Of a stretch of 14,338 nucleotides of DNA, positions 6,884 to 13,153 are shown in pieces. Made by a program: the position numbers and the translations under genes. The notes below the pieces were generated by a model. The model searched no databases. It was not told the origin of the DNA and was given only the letters and a program-made list of their open reading frames with translations. The DNA is from Planctomycetota bacterium (lineage in GTDB: Bacteria > Planctomycetota > Planctomycetia > Isosphaerales > Isosphaeraceae): positions 1 through 14,338 of the forward strand of contig JAJYCH010000037.1 of assembly GCA_021778575.1 (NCBI GenBank), given 5' to 3'. Positions within the stretch are counted from its first letter, which is position 1, and every line of letters begins with the position of its first letter.

Positions 6884-7636
6884 ATGACCAGTGGTGATCC
6901 GGTTCCGAGGACTTTGTCGGGATCGGCCGTCGAGAATCGACTCACCCCTCGAGACTCCCAGGGGGGGCAACCGCCGGTGTCGATCATCGTCACCGAGGTC
7001 AGCCCGTTCCACTGTCTCTACCAGGACGCGCTGGAGTTCCACTCGCAGAGCCGGCTGATGCTGGCGAAGTCGGAGCGTTCCTCAAGCCGGCTGGCCCGAG
7101 CCTCCTTGTTGCTCTACGTCGCTTCGGCCGAGGCATTGATCCATCAGGCCGCCATCGATCTGGGTCGATCGGATCTGGTCGAGCTGATCGCCGACCCCGC
7201 TCGACCATTGCCGACCATCGAGGTCTGGAAGCTCTTGCCGGCCGTCGTCGGCCATGCTTCCTCACCAACGATCGACTTCTCGGCCTCGCCCTGGCCGCAA
7301 ATGGCCGAAGTTCTCGCGCTCCGGACCTCATGGACCTACCCGGGTCCGCCCGAAGAACGCCGGGCGTACTACCGGGCTTCGCGGACCGGGGCGAGCTTTG
7401 ATCCGTTACTCCCGCACCAGGCCCCCAAGAATTCGGGGATCAGGCCCGAGGCGCTCGTTTATCCCCGGACGGGCCTGCCTCGCGACCCCTACGCCCTCCG
7501 ACCGCATCACCTCGACACCACCCGAGGAGTTCTCGACGGAGCGATCGAGGCCCTCGACCGCAAGCTCGACGGAGCCTTGACCCGCGACAACCGCCACCGT
7601 CGCGAGCCGATCCAGATCCACTCGCCGACACCTTGA
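6884..7636 (+). CDS. unrecognised 250-residue soluble protein
   Basis: I do not recognise this family. From ATG 6884 the first 30 or so residues are polar and probably disordered. A mostly helical core follows (LYQDALEFHSQSRLMLAKSERSSSRLARASLLLYVASAEALIHQ split over about residues 44-88). Its arrangement of a long amphipathic helix pair is reminiscent of HEPN-like or antitoxin-type helical bundles, but I see no RxxxxH motif. The second half is rich in Pro, Arg and His (YPGPPEERRAYYRAS, YPRTGLPRDPYALRPHHLD) and ends with a helix and a basic tail. There is no signal peptide or transmembrane segment. The strong ribosome site and the codon pattern support a real gene. It converges on the next gene with only 24 bp between stops. 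Confidence 0.72.
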   Translation: MTSGDPVPRTLSGSAVENRLTPRDSQGGQPPVSIIVTEVSPFHCLYQDALEFHSQSRLMLAKSERSSSRLARASLLLYVASAEALIHQAAIDLGRSDLVELIADPARPLPTIEVWKLLPAVVGHASSPTIDFSASPWPQMAEVLALRTSWTYPGPPEERRAYYRASRTGASFDPLLPHQAPKNSGIRPEALVYPRTGLPRDPYALRPHHLDTTRGVLDGAIEALDRKLDGALTRDNRHRREPIQIHSPTP

Positions 7637-7660
7637 GCGGCGAACGGCCCTGATTCCCTC

Positions 7661-8437
7661 TCATCTTGCCGAGGTTTCCGAGCCTGGCTGGACCGTCGCC
7701 AGCAGGAACGCCAGCGCCAGGAGCACCGTCGCGTAATAGACCACGAACTCGCGTTCGGAAGTTCCGGTCGGCCGATTCTCGTCGTGGTCCCAGTCGCTCG
7801 GAGTCTCGGGCTCGTTGTCCGGGTCGGAATCGGACGTCCTGTTTGATCGGACCATCGGCGGATAGGCCAGCGACCAGGCCACGGGACGGCTGGCCTTCTG
7901 ACGGATCAAGGGGCCTCGGGACAGTTGCGCGGCGTCGAGCCGGACGTTATCATCGACCTCGGCCGAGGTGAATCCGACCAGGTCCTCGATCATGGCTTCG
8001 AGTGACTCGTTTCGGCCCAGGAACGGCCCGCGGCGGGCGCTCGCGCGGAGCAAGAGCCAGTCAATCCGGGGTGCCGGATACTTGATCCGAAGTTTGTCGC
8101 GGGCGGCGACGACCCGGGGGTCGTCCAGGGCCTGGGCGACACTGGGAAACTGTCCCAGAAAGTGGTCGGGCCGGTCCTTCAGGAGCCGTTCCCGGCAGCG
8201 TTCGGCCCAGGCGTCGCCGGGCGTGCTCTCGGTGACCGCCATCGTCAGCAAGGCATCGCGGAGCCGAGGTCGACCGTCGTGTTCGGCCTCCCAGGCCAGT
8301 CGCAGCAAGTCTCCGGCAACCATGACCCTGATATCCCTTCCGGACTCCGGGCGGAACCCGCTGGCTGGTTCCAGTTCCGCACGGTCCGAGTCGTCGATGA
8401 GCGCCGGACTCCGCCGACTCCAGTAAGCTTCGGCCAA
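7661..8437 (-). CDS. unrecognised protein with a C-terminal membrane anchor
   Basis: A 258-residue product with a long soluble N-terminal part and one hydrophobic segment near the end (about residues 231-249, FVVYYATVLLALAFLLATV), followed by only about ten residues: a tail-anchor layout. An acidic, disordered-looking linker (SDSDPDNEPETPSDWDHDEN, about 202-221) precedes the membrane helix. The soluble part is helical and charged (DLLRLAWEAEHDGRPRLRDALLTM; WAERCRERLLKDRPDHFLGQFP), with no motif I can name. The TTG start at 8437 has no good ribosome site. The first ATG at residue 39 is an alternative, but the sequence before it reads like normal coding sequence. It stands alone on its strand, with the repeat-filled gap upstream. 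Confidence 0.7.
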   Translation of the reverse strand: MAEAYWSRRSPALIDDSDRAELEPASGFRPESGRDIRVMVAGDLLRLAWEAEHDGRPRLRDALLTMAVTESTPGDAWAERCRERLLKDRPDHFLGQFPSVAQALDDPRVVAARDKLRIKYPAPRIDWLLLRASARRGPFLGRNESLEAMIEDLVGFTSAEVDDNVRLDAAQLSRGPLIRQKASRPVAWSLAYPPMVRSNRTSDSDPDNEPETPSDWDHDENRPTGTSEREFVVYYATVLLALAFLLATVQPGSETSAR

Positions 8438-8489
8438 AAACTGTTTTAACTTTGATCAAACCAGCTAAAGGGTGATCTCTGCCCAGTCA

Positions 8490-8746
8490 GGGGGTATGCC
8501 CTCATTTTCTGGTGGGGGCCTCGAAGGGATTGGTTCTCTGGAGTGCGAGAGCTTGCTCTCGCTCTGCTTCGTGGAGCTTGCTCCACGCACCAAGATCCGC
8601 AAACCTCAGAAAGGCCAGGTCACTCGGGCTCGGAGCAAGCTCCGGTCGCCAGAGCGAGAGCAAGCTTTCGCACTCCAGATGAGAGCTTCGTCGGAAGCCT
8701 GCGGGTAGGGTCGACCAGAGCCCCCAGAAAATCTGGGTACACCCCC
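8490..8746. repeat. MITE-like element with nested inverted repeats
   Basis: The outer arms are 8490-8512 and 8724-8746, which match as reverse complements at 19 of 23 positions (GGGGGT..ACCC..ATTTTCTGG type). The inner arms, 8537-8566 and 8650-8679, match at 29 of 30. Inside are four short palindromes with GAGC-TT-GCTC or GAGC-AA-GCTC cores: about 8545-8562, 8571-8586, 8631-8644 and 8654-8671. There is no open frame of substance and no clear target-site duplication. The whole occupies most of the 410-base gap between the tail-anchored gene and secA. It looks like a non-autonomous mobile element or compound REP-type element. Confidence 0.7.
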
Positions 8747-8775
8747 AGCCTGTTTGATGTGGTGTCGAGAGCGAC

Positions 8776-8805
8776 GAGCCCCGCCGCGCATTACCGGCGG
8801 GTCTC
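8776..8805 (-). terminator. hairpin downstream of secA, possible terminator
   Basis: On the minus strand, CCCGCCG and CGGCGGG arms surround an 8-base loop, with GAG/CTC pairing beyond one A-G mismatch. It begins about 43 bases after the secA stop at 8848. There is no T-run, so termination would be Rho-dependent or processing-related. The call rests on position and stem strength. Confidence 0.4.
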
Positions 8806-8847
8806 GCCTGAGGCTCGGCGCAACTCTACCGTTTGGCTTGGTGCGAC

Positions 8848-10794
8848 TCAGCCAAGGCAGGGATTCAGCCCCATGTTCTTGCGCATGTCGGCCCGCTGTT
8901 TCTCGTAGTTCATCAGCAGCTTGCGATCGCGGTAATGCTGCCGTTCCTTGCGTGCCTGGGCCGAGAGGACGAGCCTTCTCATCCGGTTGGATGTCAGTTC
9001 CCCCTTCCCGGCGTGGCGCTTCCGGAGCCGGATCGCTGGTTTTTCGCCGTAAGCCTCGATGATCTCGTCTTCGAGCGAGACGAAGAACTGGCAATAGCCA
9101 GGGTCGCCTTGTCGGGCGCAACGACCGGCGAGCTGGCGGTCGATCCGGCGTGATTCGTGCCGTTCGGTCCCGATCACGTGGAGCCCGCCGTTGGCGGCGA
9201 TCTCCGGGTCGAGCTTGATGTCGGTTCCTCGACCAGCCATGTTGGTCGCCACGGTCACCTTCCGGATTCCGCCGGCCTGGGCGACGATCTGGGCCTCGAT
9301 CTCGTGATTCTTGGCGTTAAGGATCTGGTGTTCGATGTTCGCCGCGTTCAGGAGGGCACTGAGCCGCTCGGATTTTTCGATCGAGCGGGTACCGATCAGG
9401 ACGGCGACCCCCTTGCTGTGCCATTCAACAATCTGGTCGGCGACGGCGCGGAACTTCTCGTCCTCGGTCGAGAAGACCCGGTCGGGCTTCCAGGTTCGCC
9501 GACCCGGGCGGTTGGTCGGAACCTTGAAAACATTCACCTTGTAGACCCGCTTCAGCTCGGCGGCGTCGGAAGCGGCCGTTCCGGTCATTCCGGCGAGCTT
9601 CTTGTAGCGGAGGAAGAAGTCCTGGACCGTCACCCGCGCGGCGGTGATGGTTTCGAGCGTGATCTCCAGCCGTTCCTTCGCCTGAATCGCCTGGTGGAGC
9701 CCGTCTTGCCACTGTCGGCCCGGCATCATCCGGCCGGTGAACTCGTCGACGATCACGATCTCGTTGTCGAAGACGACGTAATCGCGGTCGCGGAGATAGG
9801 CGATCTGGCCCCGGAGGGCTCGCTCGACATATTCGTAAAGGCCGTCGACGGTCAGAGTGGAAAACGACGAGTGACCGGCGGCGACCTGAACTTTCCGGCG
9901 GCCGGCGGCGTTCAGTTCGGCCTTGCGCTCGGCGGGATCGTACTTGAAGTCCTTGCCTCGGATCAGCGTGGCGGCCAGTTGGTCGGCCCCGAGGTAGGCG
10001 GCGGCCTCTTCCTGGGTCGGCTGATTGTTGGCACCGATGATCAAGGGCGTTCGGGCCTCGTCGATCAGGATCGAGTCGGCCTCGTCGACGATGGCGAAGA
10101 AGTGACCGCGCTGGACCGGGGGATCGCCCCCTTCGGTCGACCGGCCGAGGAAGGCTTCCTCGAAGGTCTTCCGTTCGTTGGCGCCGATCTTGAGCCGTTT
10201 CAGCTCGTCGCGGAGGAAGTCGAAGCCGAACTCCTTGCTCGTCCCATAGGTGATATCGCACGCGTAGGCGGCGAGCCGCGATCCGTCGGGCTGGCCGGTC
10301 TGGATGCAGCCGACGGTCATACCGAGCATCTGATAGATCGGCGTATTGAAGTCGGCGTCGCGCTGGGCGAGGTAGTCGTTGACGGTGACGACGTGGACCC
10401 CTTTGCCGGCCAGGGCGTTCAGGTAGGCCGGAAGCGTTGCGACCAGCGTCTTGCCTTCGCCGGTTTCCATCTCGGCCAGACAGCGGTAATGGATCGCCGC
10501 TCCACCGACGAGCTGGACGTCGTAATGGCGCTGCTTCACGGTCCGCTTGGCCGATTCGCGGACCAGCGCGAACGCCTCGACGAGCAGACTATTCAACGAG
10601 TCGCCTTGCCGGGCCTTCAACCTCAGGCGCTTGCTCCGCTCCTTGAGCTGGGCGTCGGTTTCTTGTTCGAGTTCTGCTTCCAGGGCGTTCACCTGCTCGG
10701 CCAGCAAGGCGTAACGGCTCAAGCGGCCGGTATGCGTCGGGGCTGCGATCTGCTGGACCCGGTTCAACCACCTTGGTCCGAGTTGGCTCGCCAT
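8848..10794 (-). CDS. secA: SecA-type preprotein translocase ATPase, short paralogue
   Basis: SecA drives ATP-dependent protein export through SecYEG. The ATG at 10794 has AGGAG (10808-10804) 9 bases upstream. The 648 residues include all nucleotide-binding motifs: Walker A METGEGKT (109-116), VDEADSILIDEARTPLI (236-252), GMTGTA (402-407), ATNMAGRGTDI (516-526) and motif VI QLAGRCARQGDPG (554-566), which usually reads QLRGRSGRQGDPG. The preprotein-binding insert between the two halves of NBD1 is present (about 255-345). After FFVSLEDEI the protein is very short. It retains a helix like the scaffold helix (AQARKERQHYRDRKLLMNYEKQR split near 612-634) but lacks most of the helical wing region, the C-terminal linker and the Cys-rich zinc tail. 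General SecA is about 850-1000 residues, so this is probably an accessory SecA. It follows the ftsQ-like gene by about 110 bp. Confidence 0.93.
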   Translation of the reverse strand: MASQLGPRWLNRVQQIAAPTHTGRLSRYALLAEQVNALEAELEQETDAQLKERSKRLRLKARQGDSLNSLLVEAFALVRESAKRTVKQRHYDVQLVGGAAIHYRCLAEMETGEGKTLVATLPAYLNALAGKGVHVVTVNDYLAQRDADFNTPIYQMLGMTVGCIQTGQPDGSRLAAYACDITYGTSKEFGFDFLRDELKRLKIGANERKTFEEAFLGRSTEGGDPPVQRGHFFAIVDEADSILIDEARTPLIIGANNQPTQEEAAAYLGADQLAATLIRGKDFKYDPAERKAELNAAGRRKVQVAAGHSSFSTLTVDGLYEYVERALRGQIAYLRDRDYVVFDNEIVIVDEFTGRMMPGRQWQDGLHQAIQAKERLEITLETITAARVTVQDFFLRYKKLAGMTGTAASDAAELKRVYKVNVFKVPTNRPGRRTWKPDRVFSTEDEKFRAVADQIVEWHSKGVAVLIGTRSIEKSERLSALLNAANIEHQILNAKNHEIEAQIVAQAGGIRKVTVATNMAGRGTDIKLDPEIAANGGLHVIGTERHESRRIDRQLAGRCARQGDPGYCQFFVSLEDEIIEAYGEKPAIRLRKRHAGKGELTSNRMRRLVLSAQARKERQHYRDRKLLMNYEKQRADMRKNMGLNPCLG

Positions 10795-10905
10795 GACCTG
10801 ATTCTCCTCTGAGGCGCGACTACCTCTCTCCGGCGCGCGAAGTCGCCGCGATATCCGAACTGGACAGTCAGCTTCCCGATCTTCCCGAAGTTCCCCGGTT
10901 CCTGG

Positions 10906-11994
10906 TCACGATCCGGCTGACTTGCCCTTGATCGCCGTGCCTGGTCCGCGAAATTTGACCGAATCGCGATCGAAATAGAGAAAATCGGGCGATTTCACAT
11001 TCAGCGGACCGTGGCGATCCACCCATTCCAGGAGCAGTTTCCAGCGGGCTTCGGCCGAGAGGTCACCCAGTTCCTCGTCGCCGGGCGGCTTGCCCCATAA
11101 GATGACATTTTGCTCGGAATCGTTGAGCAGGAACGAATTCGAGGGATCGCCGGGGATGAAGATTCTGTCGATCCTCGGTGCGGGTTTACCGCCGGGAGTC
11201 GTCGTGGGCTGCTTGCGGAGGAACGCGGCGATCTTCGCGGCCTTGACGAGCATCACGTCGGGGCCGATCGGCTTCCCGTCCCGATCGAACCGCTGCCAGG
11301 GTTCGCAGTATCGCGGTTCCGACTGCGGGTCGGCACCGACAATCGGAATCAACGGATTGCTCATCCCCTTGACCAGATAGGGTACCTCCCGCGAAGTCCA
11401 GTTGATCTGGTTCCGCGGAAGCGGGACCCCCTCGTCGTCGACGGCTTCGATAAAAAGTCGCTTGCGGTCGTCGCTCTCGACGAACTGCTTGCCGCGATCG
11501 ACCACCACGGCGGCGACCGGCTGACGGTATTCGAGGTGAATCCGCAAGCGCCCGGGGGGTCGCTCGATCCGATTGACCCGCTTGACCCAGGGGGAAAGGG
11601 CCTTGAAATCGTCCGCCAGCCGGTTCAGGTCAAGGTCGAGCCGGCGGATCATCGGCTCGCGTTTCGAGGCCAGGCGAACCTGTTCCAGGATCAAGGTCTT
11701 GCCCTCGTGAACCCAGGGGTCGGGCTCGGGGACAAGCTCGATCGCCGAGAACGGGATTTGCTGGTCGTCCAGCGAGGCGACATACGAGGTCACCCAGGCG
11801 ATGGTCCACGACCCGACGTATCCGACCAGGATCAGGACCGAACCGATCACCGCGACGGCCAGCGCCAGCCGAGGGAACGAGAGTCGACGAGAGCCCGACG
11901 ATTCGACCAGCCTGGCGAACCTCCGGTGAGGCTCGGCGGGGCCGAATTCGCTGGTTTCCGGCTCATTCCCTGGAGAATCGCGGTGAATCGCCAC
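10906..11994 (-). CDS. ftsQ: FtsQ-like cell division protein
   Basis: FtsQ is a single-pass membrane protein that links early and late divisome parts. The GTG start at 11994 has GGAGGG 6 bases upstream. The 362-residue product has a polar cytoplasmic N-terminus (about 40 residues) and one membrane helix (about 42-66, LALAVAVIGSVLILVGYVGSW). A periplasmic part of nearly 300 residues follows. A POTRA-like stretch and the FtsQ-type strand RPPGRLRIHLEYRQPVAAVVVD (split at about residues 154-175) resemble the family's 'P-x-x-L-x-I-x-V-x-E-R-x-P-V-A' signature. The periplasmic part is longer than in typical FtsQ. The position, directly after murC-like and murB on the same strand, is the standard dcw location for ftsQ and carries much of the assignment. 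Confidence 0.7.
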   Translation of the reverse strand: MAIHRDSPGNEPETSEFGPAEPHRRFARLVESSGSRRLSFPRLALAVAVIGSVLILVGYVGSWTIAWVTSYVASLDDQQIPFSAIELVPEPDPWVHEGKTLILEQVRLASKREPMIRRLDLDLNRLADDFKALSPWVKRVNRIERPPGRLRIHLEYRQPVAAVVVDRGKQFVESDDRKRLFIEAVDDEGVPLPRNQINWTSREVPYLVKGMSNPLIPIVGADPQSEPRYCEPWQRFDRDGKPIGPDVMLVKAAKIAAFLRKQPTTTPGGKPAPRIDRIFIPGDPSNSFLLNDSEQNVILWGKPPGDEELGDLSAEARWKLLLEWVDRHGPLNVKSPDFLYFDRDSVKFRGPGTAIKGKSAGS

Positions 11995-12000
11995 CGACGG

Positions 12001-12006
12001 CCCTCC
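12001..12006 (-). promoter_or_regulatory. ribosome binding site of the ftsQ-like gene
   Basis: On the minus strand, GGAGGG stands 6 bases before the GTG at 11994, which fixes this non-ATG start. Confidence 0.65.
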
Positions 12007-12113
12007 GGCGTTTGGGCGAAATGGCCCGTCCCGGGACGATCGGGGCGGGCTTCGTTGAGCAGATCAGGGCCGGGTTGCGTCACGATCGATCGGTTTGCAT
12101 TCGGGTCGCAGAC

Positions 12114-12216
12114 GTAGGGTCCGCTGTGCGGACCGTCGATTGCGCGACGGAACAGACGATTTCGGCTGGAAACCAGGGTTGATAGCGAATCCCACGGTCC
12201 GCATAGCGGACCCTAC
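12114..12216. repeat. REPIN-like paired palindrome between murB and ftsQ
   Basis: Two 23-base arms, 12114-12136 and 12194-12216, are reverse complements except for one base (GTAGGGTCCGCTGTGCGGAC... type). Each arm is itself a palindrome, GGTCCGC-3 bases-GCGGACC. The arms are separated by 57 bases, giving a 103-base element able to form one long hairpin or two small ones. This two-REP inverted layout matches REPINs mobilised by RAYT transposases. It fills the centre of the 277-base gap between ftsQ and murB. Confidence 0.75.
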
Positions 12217-12271
12217 AAGGTTAGACGCGGGCAATCCGGTTGAAAAGCCCTAAACTTCATTCGGCCCCGGC

Positions 12272-13153
12272 CTACCAGATCTTGATCTGAAGCTCCAGGT
12301 CGTGGCCGAACTGCTGGCGGACCTTCTGGCGGATCAGGTCGATCAGTTCGAGAACGTCGGCCGACTTCGCGCCGGGGTGGGCGATGATGAAGTTGGCATG
12401 GCGGTCGGAGACCTCGGCCCCGCCCACCCGCTGGCCCTTCAAGCCGGCCCGTTCGATCAGCGTTCCCGCCGAGATCTCCGGGCTGGGGTTCCGGAAGATG
12501 CAGCCCGACGACTGATGGCCGTAGGGCTGGTTTTCCTTCTTGATGATCCAGATTCGCCGCATCCGACGGACCACCGTCTCGGGATCTTCGGTTTCCAGCT
12601 CAAACGCGGCCGAGAGAATGATCGGCTCATCGAGGTCGGACGAGCGGTACTCGAAGCGGAGGTCTTCCTGTTCGCGAGTCAGGACCTCGCCCGAGTCGTC
12701 GACGACCGTGACCTTCTTGACGAATGTACCGATGGCCCCTTGCCGACCTCCCGAGTTCCCTCGGAGAGCCCCGCCCACGGTTCCGGGAATTCCGGTCAGA
12801 ACCTCCAGGCCGGCCAGCCCGGCGCGGGCGGTCTGCGAGATCAAGGCCGTCAGCGGAACCGCCGCCCCGGCAATGACTTTCCGACCGTCGATCGTCACGT
12901 CCGAGAACGCCGGGCTTTCGAGGTGGATCACCAGGCCGGGAAAGCCCCGATCGTCCACCAGGACGTTCGAGCCACCGCCGAGAATCCGCACGGGAACCTC
13001 GGTTTCGACCGCCCGGCGGATCAGCGCGACGACTTCGGGCACGTTTCGGGGGCGGGCCAGGAACGCGGCCGGACCTCCCAGGCGAAACCAGGTCTGTGGG
13101 GCCAGCGGCTCATCAGGCGTGACGATCGCTTGAAAGTCTTCGAAGGAATGCAT
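12272..13153 (-). CDS. murB: UDP-N-acetylenolpyruvoylglucosamine reductase (MurB)
   Basis: MurB is the FAD/NADPH enzyme that makes UDP-MurNAc, in the cytoplasm. The 293 residues match the shorter type II class. Visible motifs are LGGGSNVLV (58-66) and GIPGTVGGALRGNSG (121-135) for FAD, FEYRSS with the conserved Arg170, SSGCIFRNP (215-223) with Cys218 in the place of the E. coli catalytic Ser229, and GGAEVSDRHANFII (244-257). The C-terminal signature, LEPEV in E. coli with catalytic Glu325, reads LELQIKIW here, so the Glu position is Gln289 (codon CAG). The ATG at 13153 lies 41 bp inside the end of the murC-like gene. The N-terminus before TWFRLGGPA needs this start, so the overlap is real and suggests coupled translation. 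Confidence 0.94.
   Translation of the reverse strand: MHSFEDFQAIVTPDEPLAPQTWFRLGGPAAFLARPRNVPEVVALIRRAVETEVPVRILGGGSNVLVDDRGFPGLVIHLESPAFSDVTIDGRKVIAGAAVPLTALISQTARAGLAGLEVLTGIPGTVGGALRGNSGGRQGAIGTFVKKVTVVDDSGEVLTREQEDLRFEYRSSDLDEPIILSAAFELETEDPETVVRRMRRIWIIKKENQPYGHQSSGCIFRNPSPEISAGTLIERAGLKGQRVGGAEVSDRHANFIIAHPGAKSADVLELIDLIRQKVRQQFGHDLELQIKIW

Noticed and set aside
8538..8678. Closely spaced palindromes resembling a repeat array
   Set aside because: The units are inverted, unequal in length and not separated by unique spacers of constant size, so this is not a CRISPR array.
8472..8708. 78-codon plus-strand frame inside the inverted-repeat element
   Set aside because: Its sequence is mostly repeat arms and palindromes; no ribosome site and no protein-like pattern.
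9157..10812. 551-codon plus-strand frame opposite secA
   Set aside because: Shadow of the SecA coding strand; no family-like motif and a Val/Asp/Gly-rich composition typical of antisense frames.
12485..12515. Cys instead of Ser at the MurB proton-donor position (SSGCIFRNP)
   Set aside because: Cys at this position occurs naturally in many type II MurB proteins.
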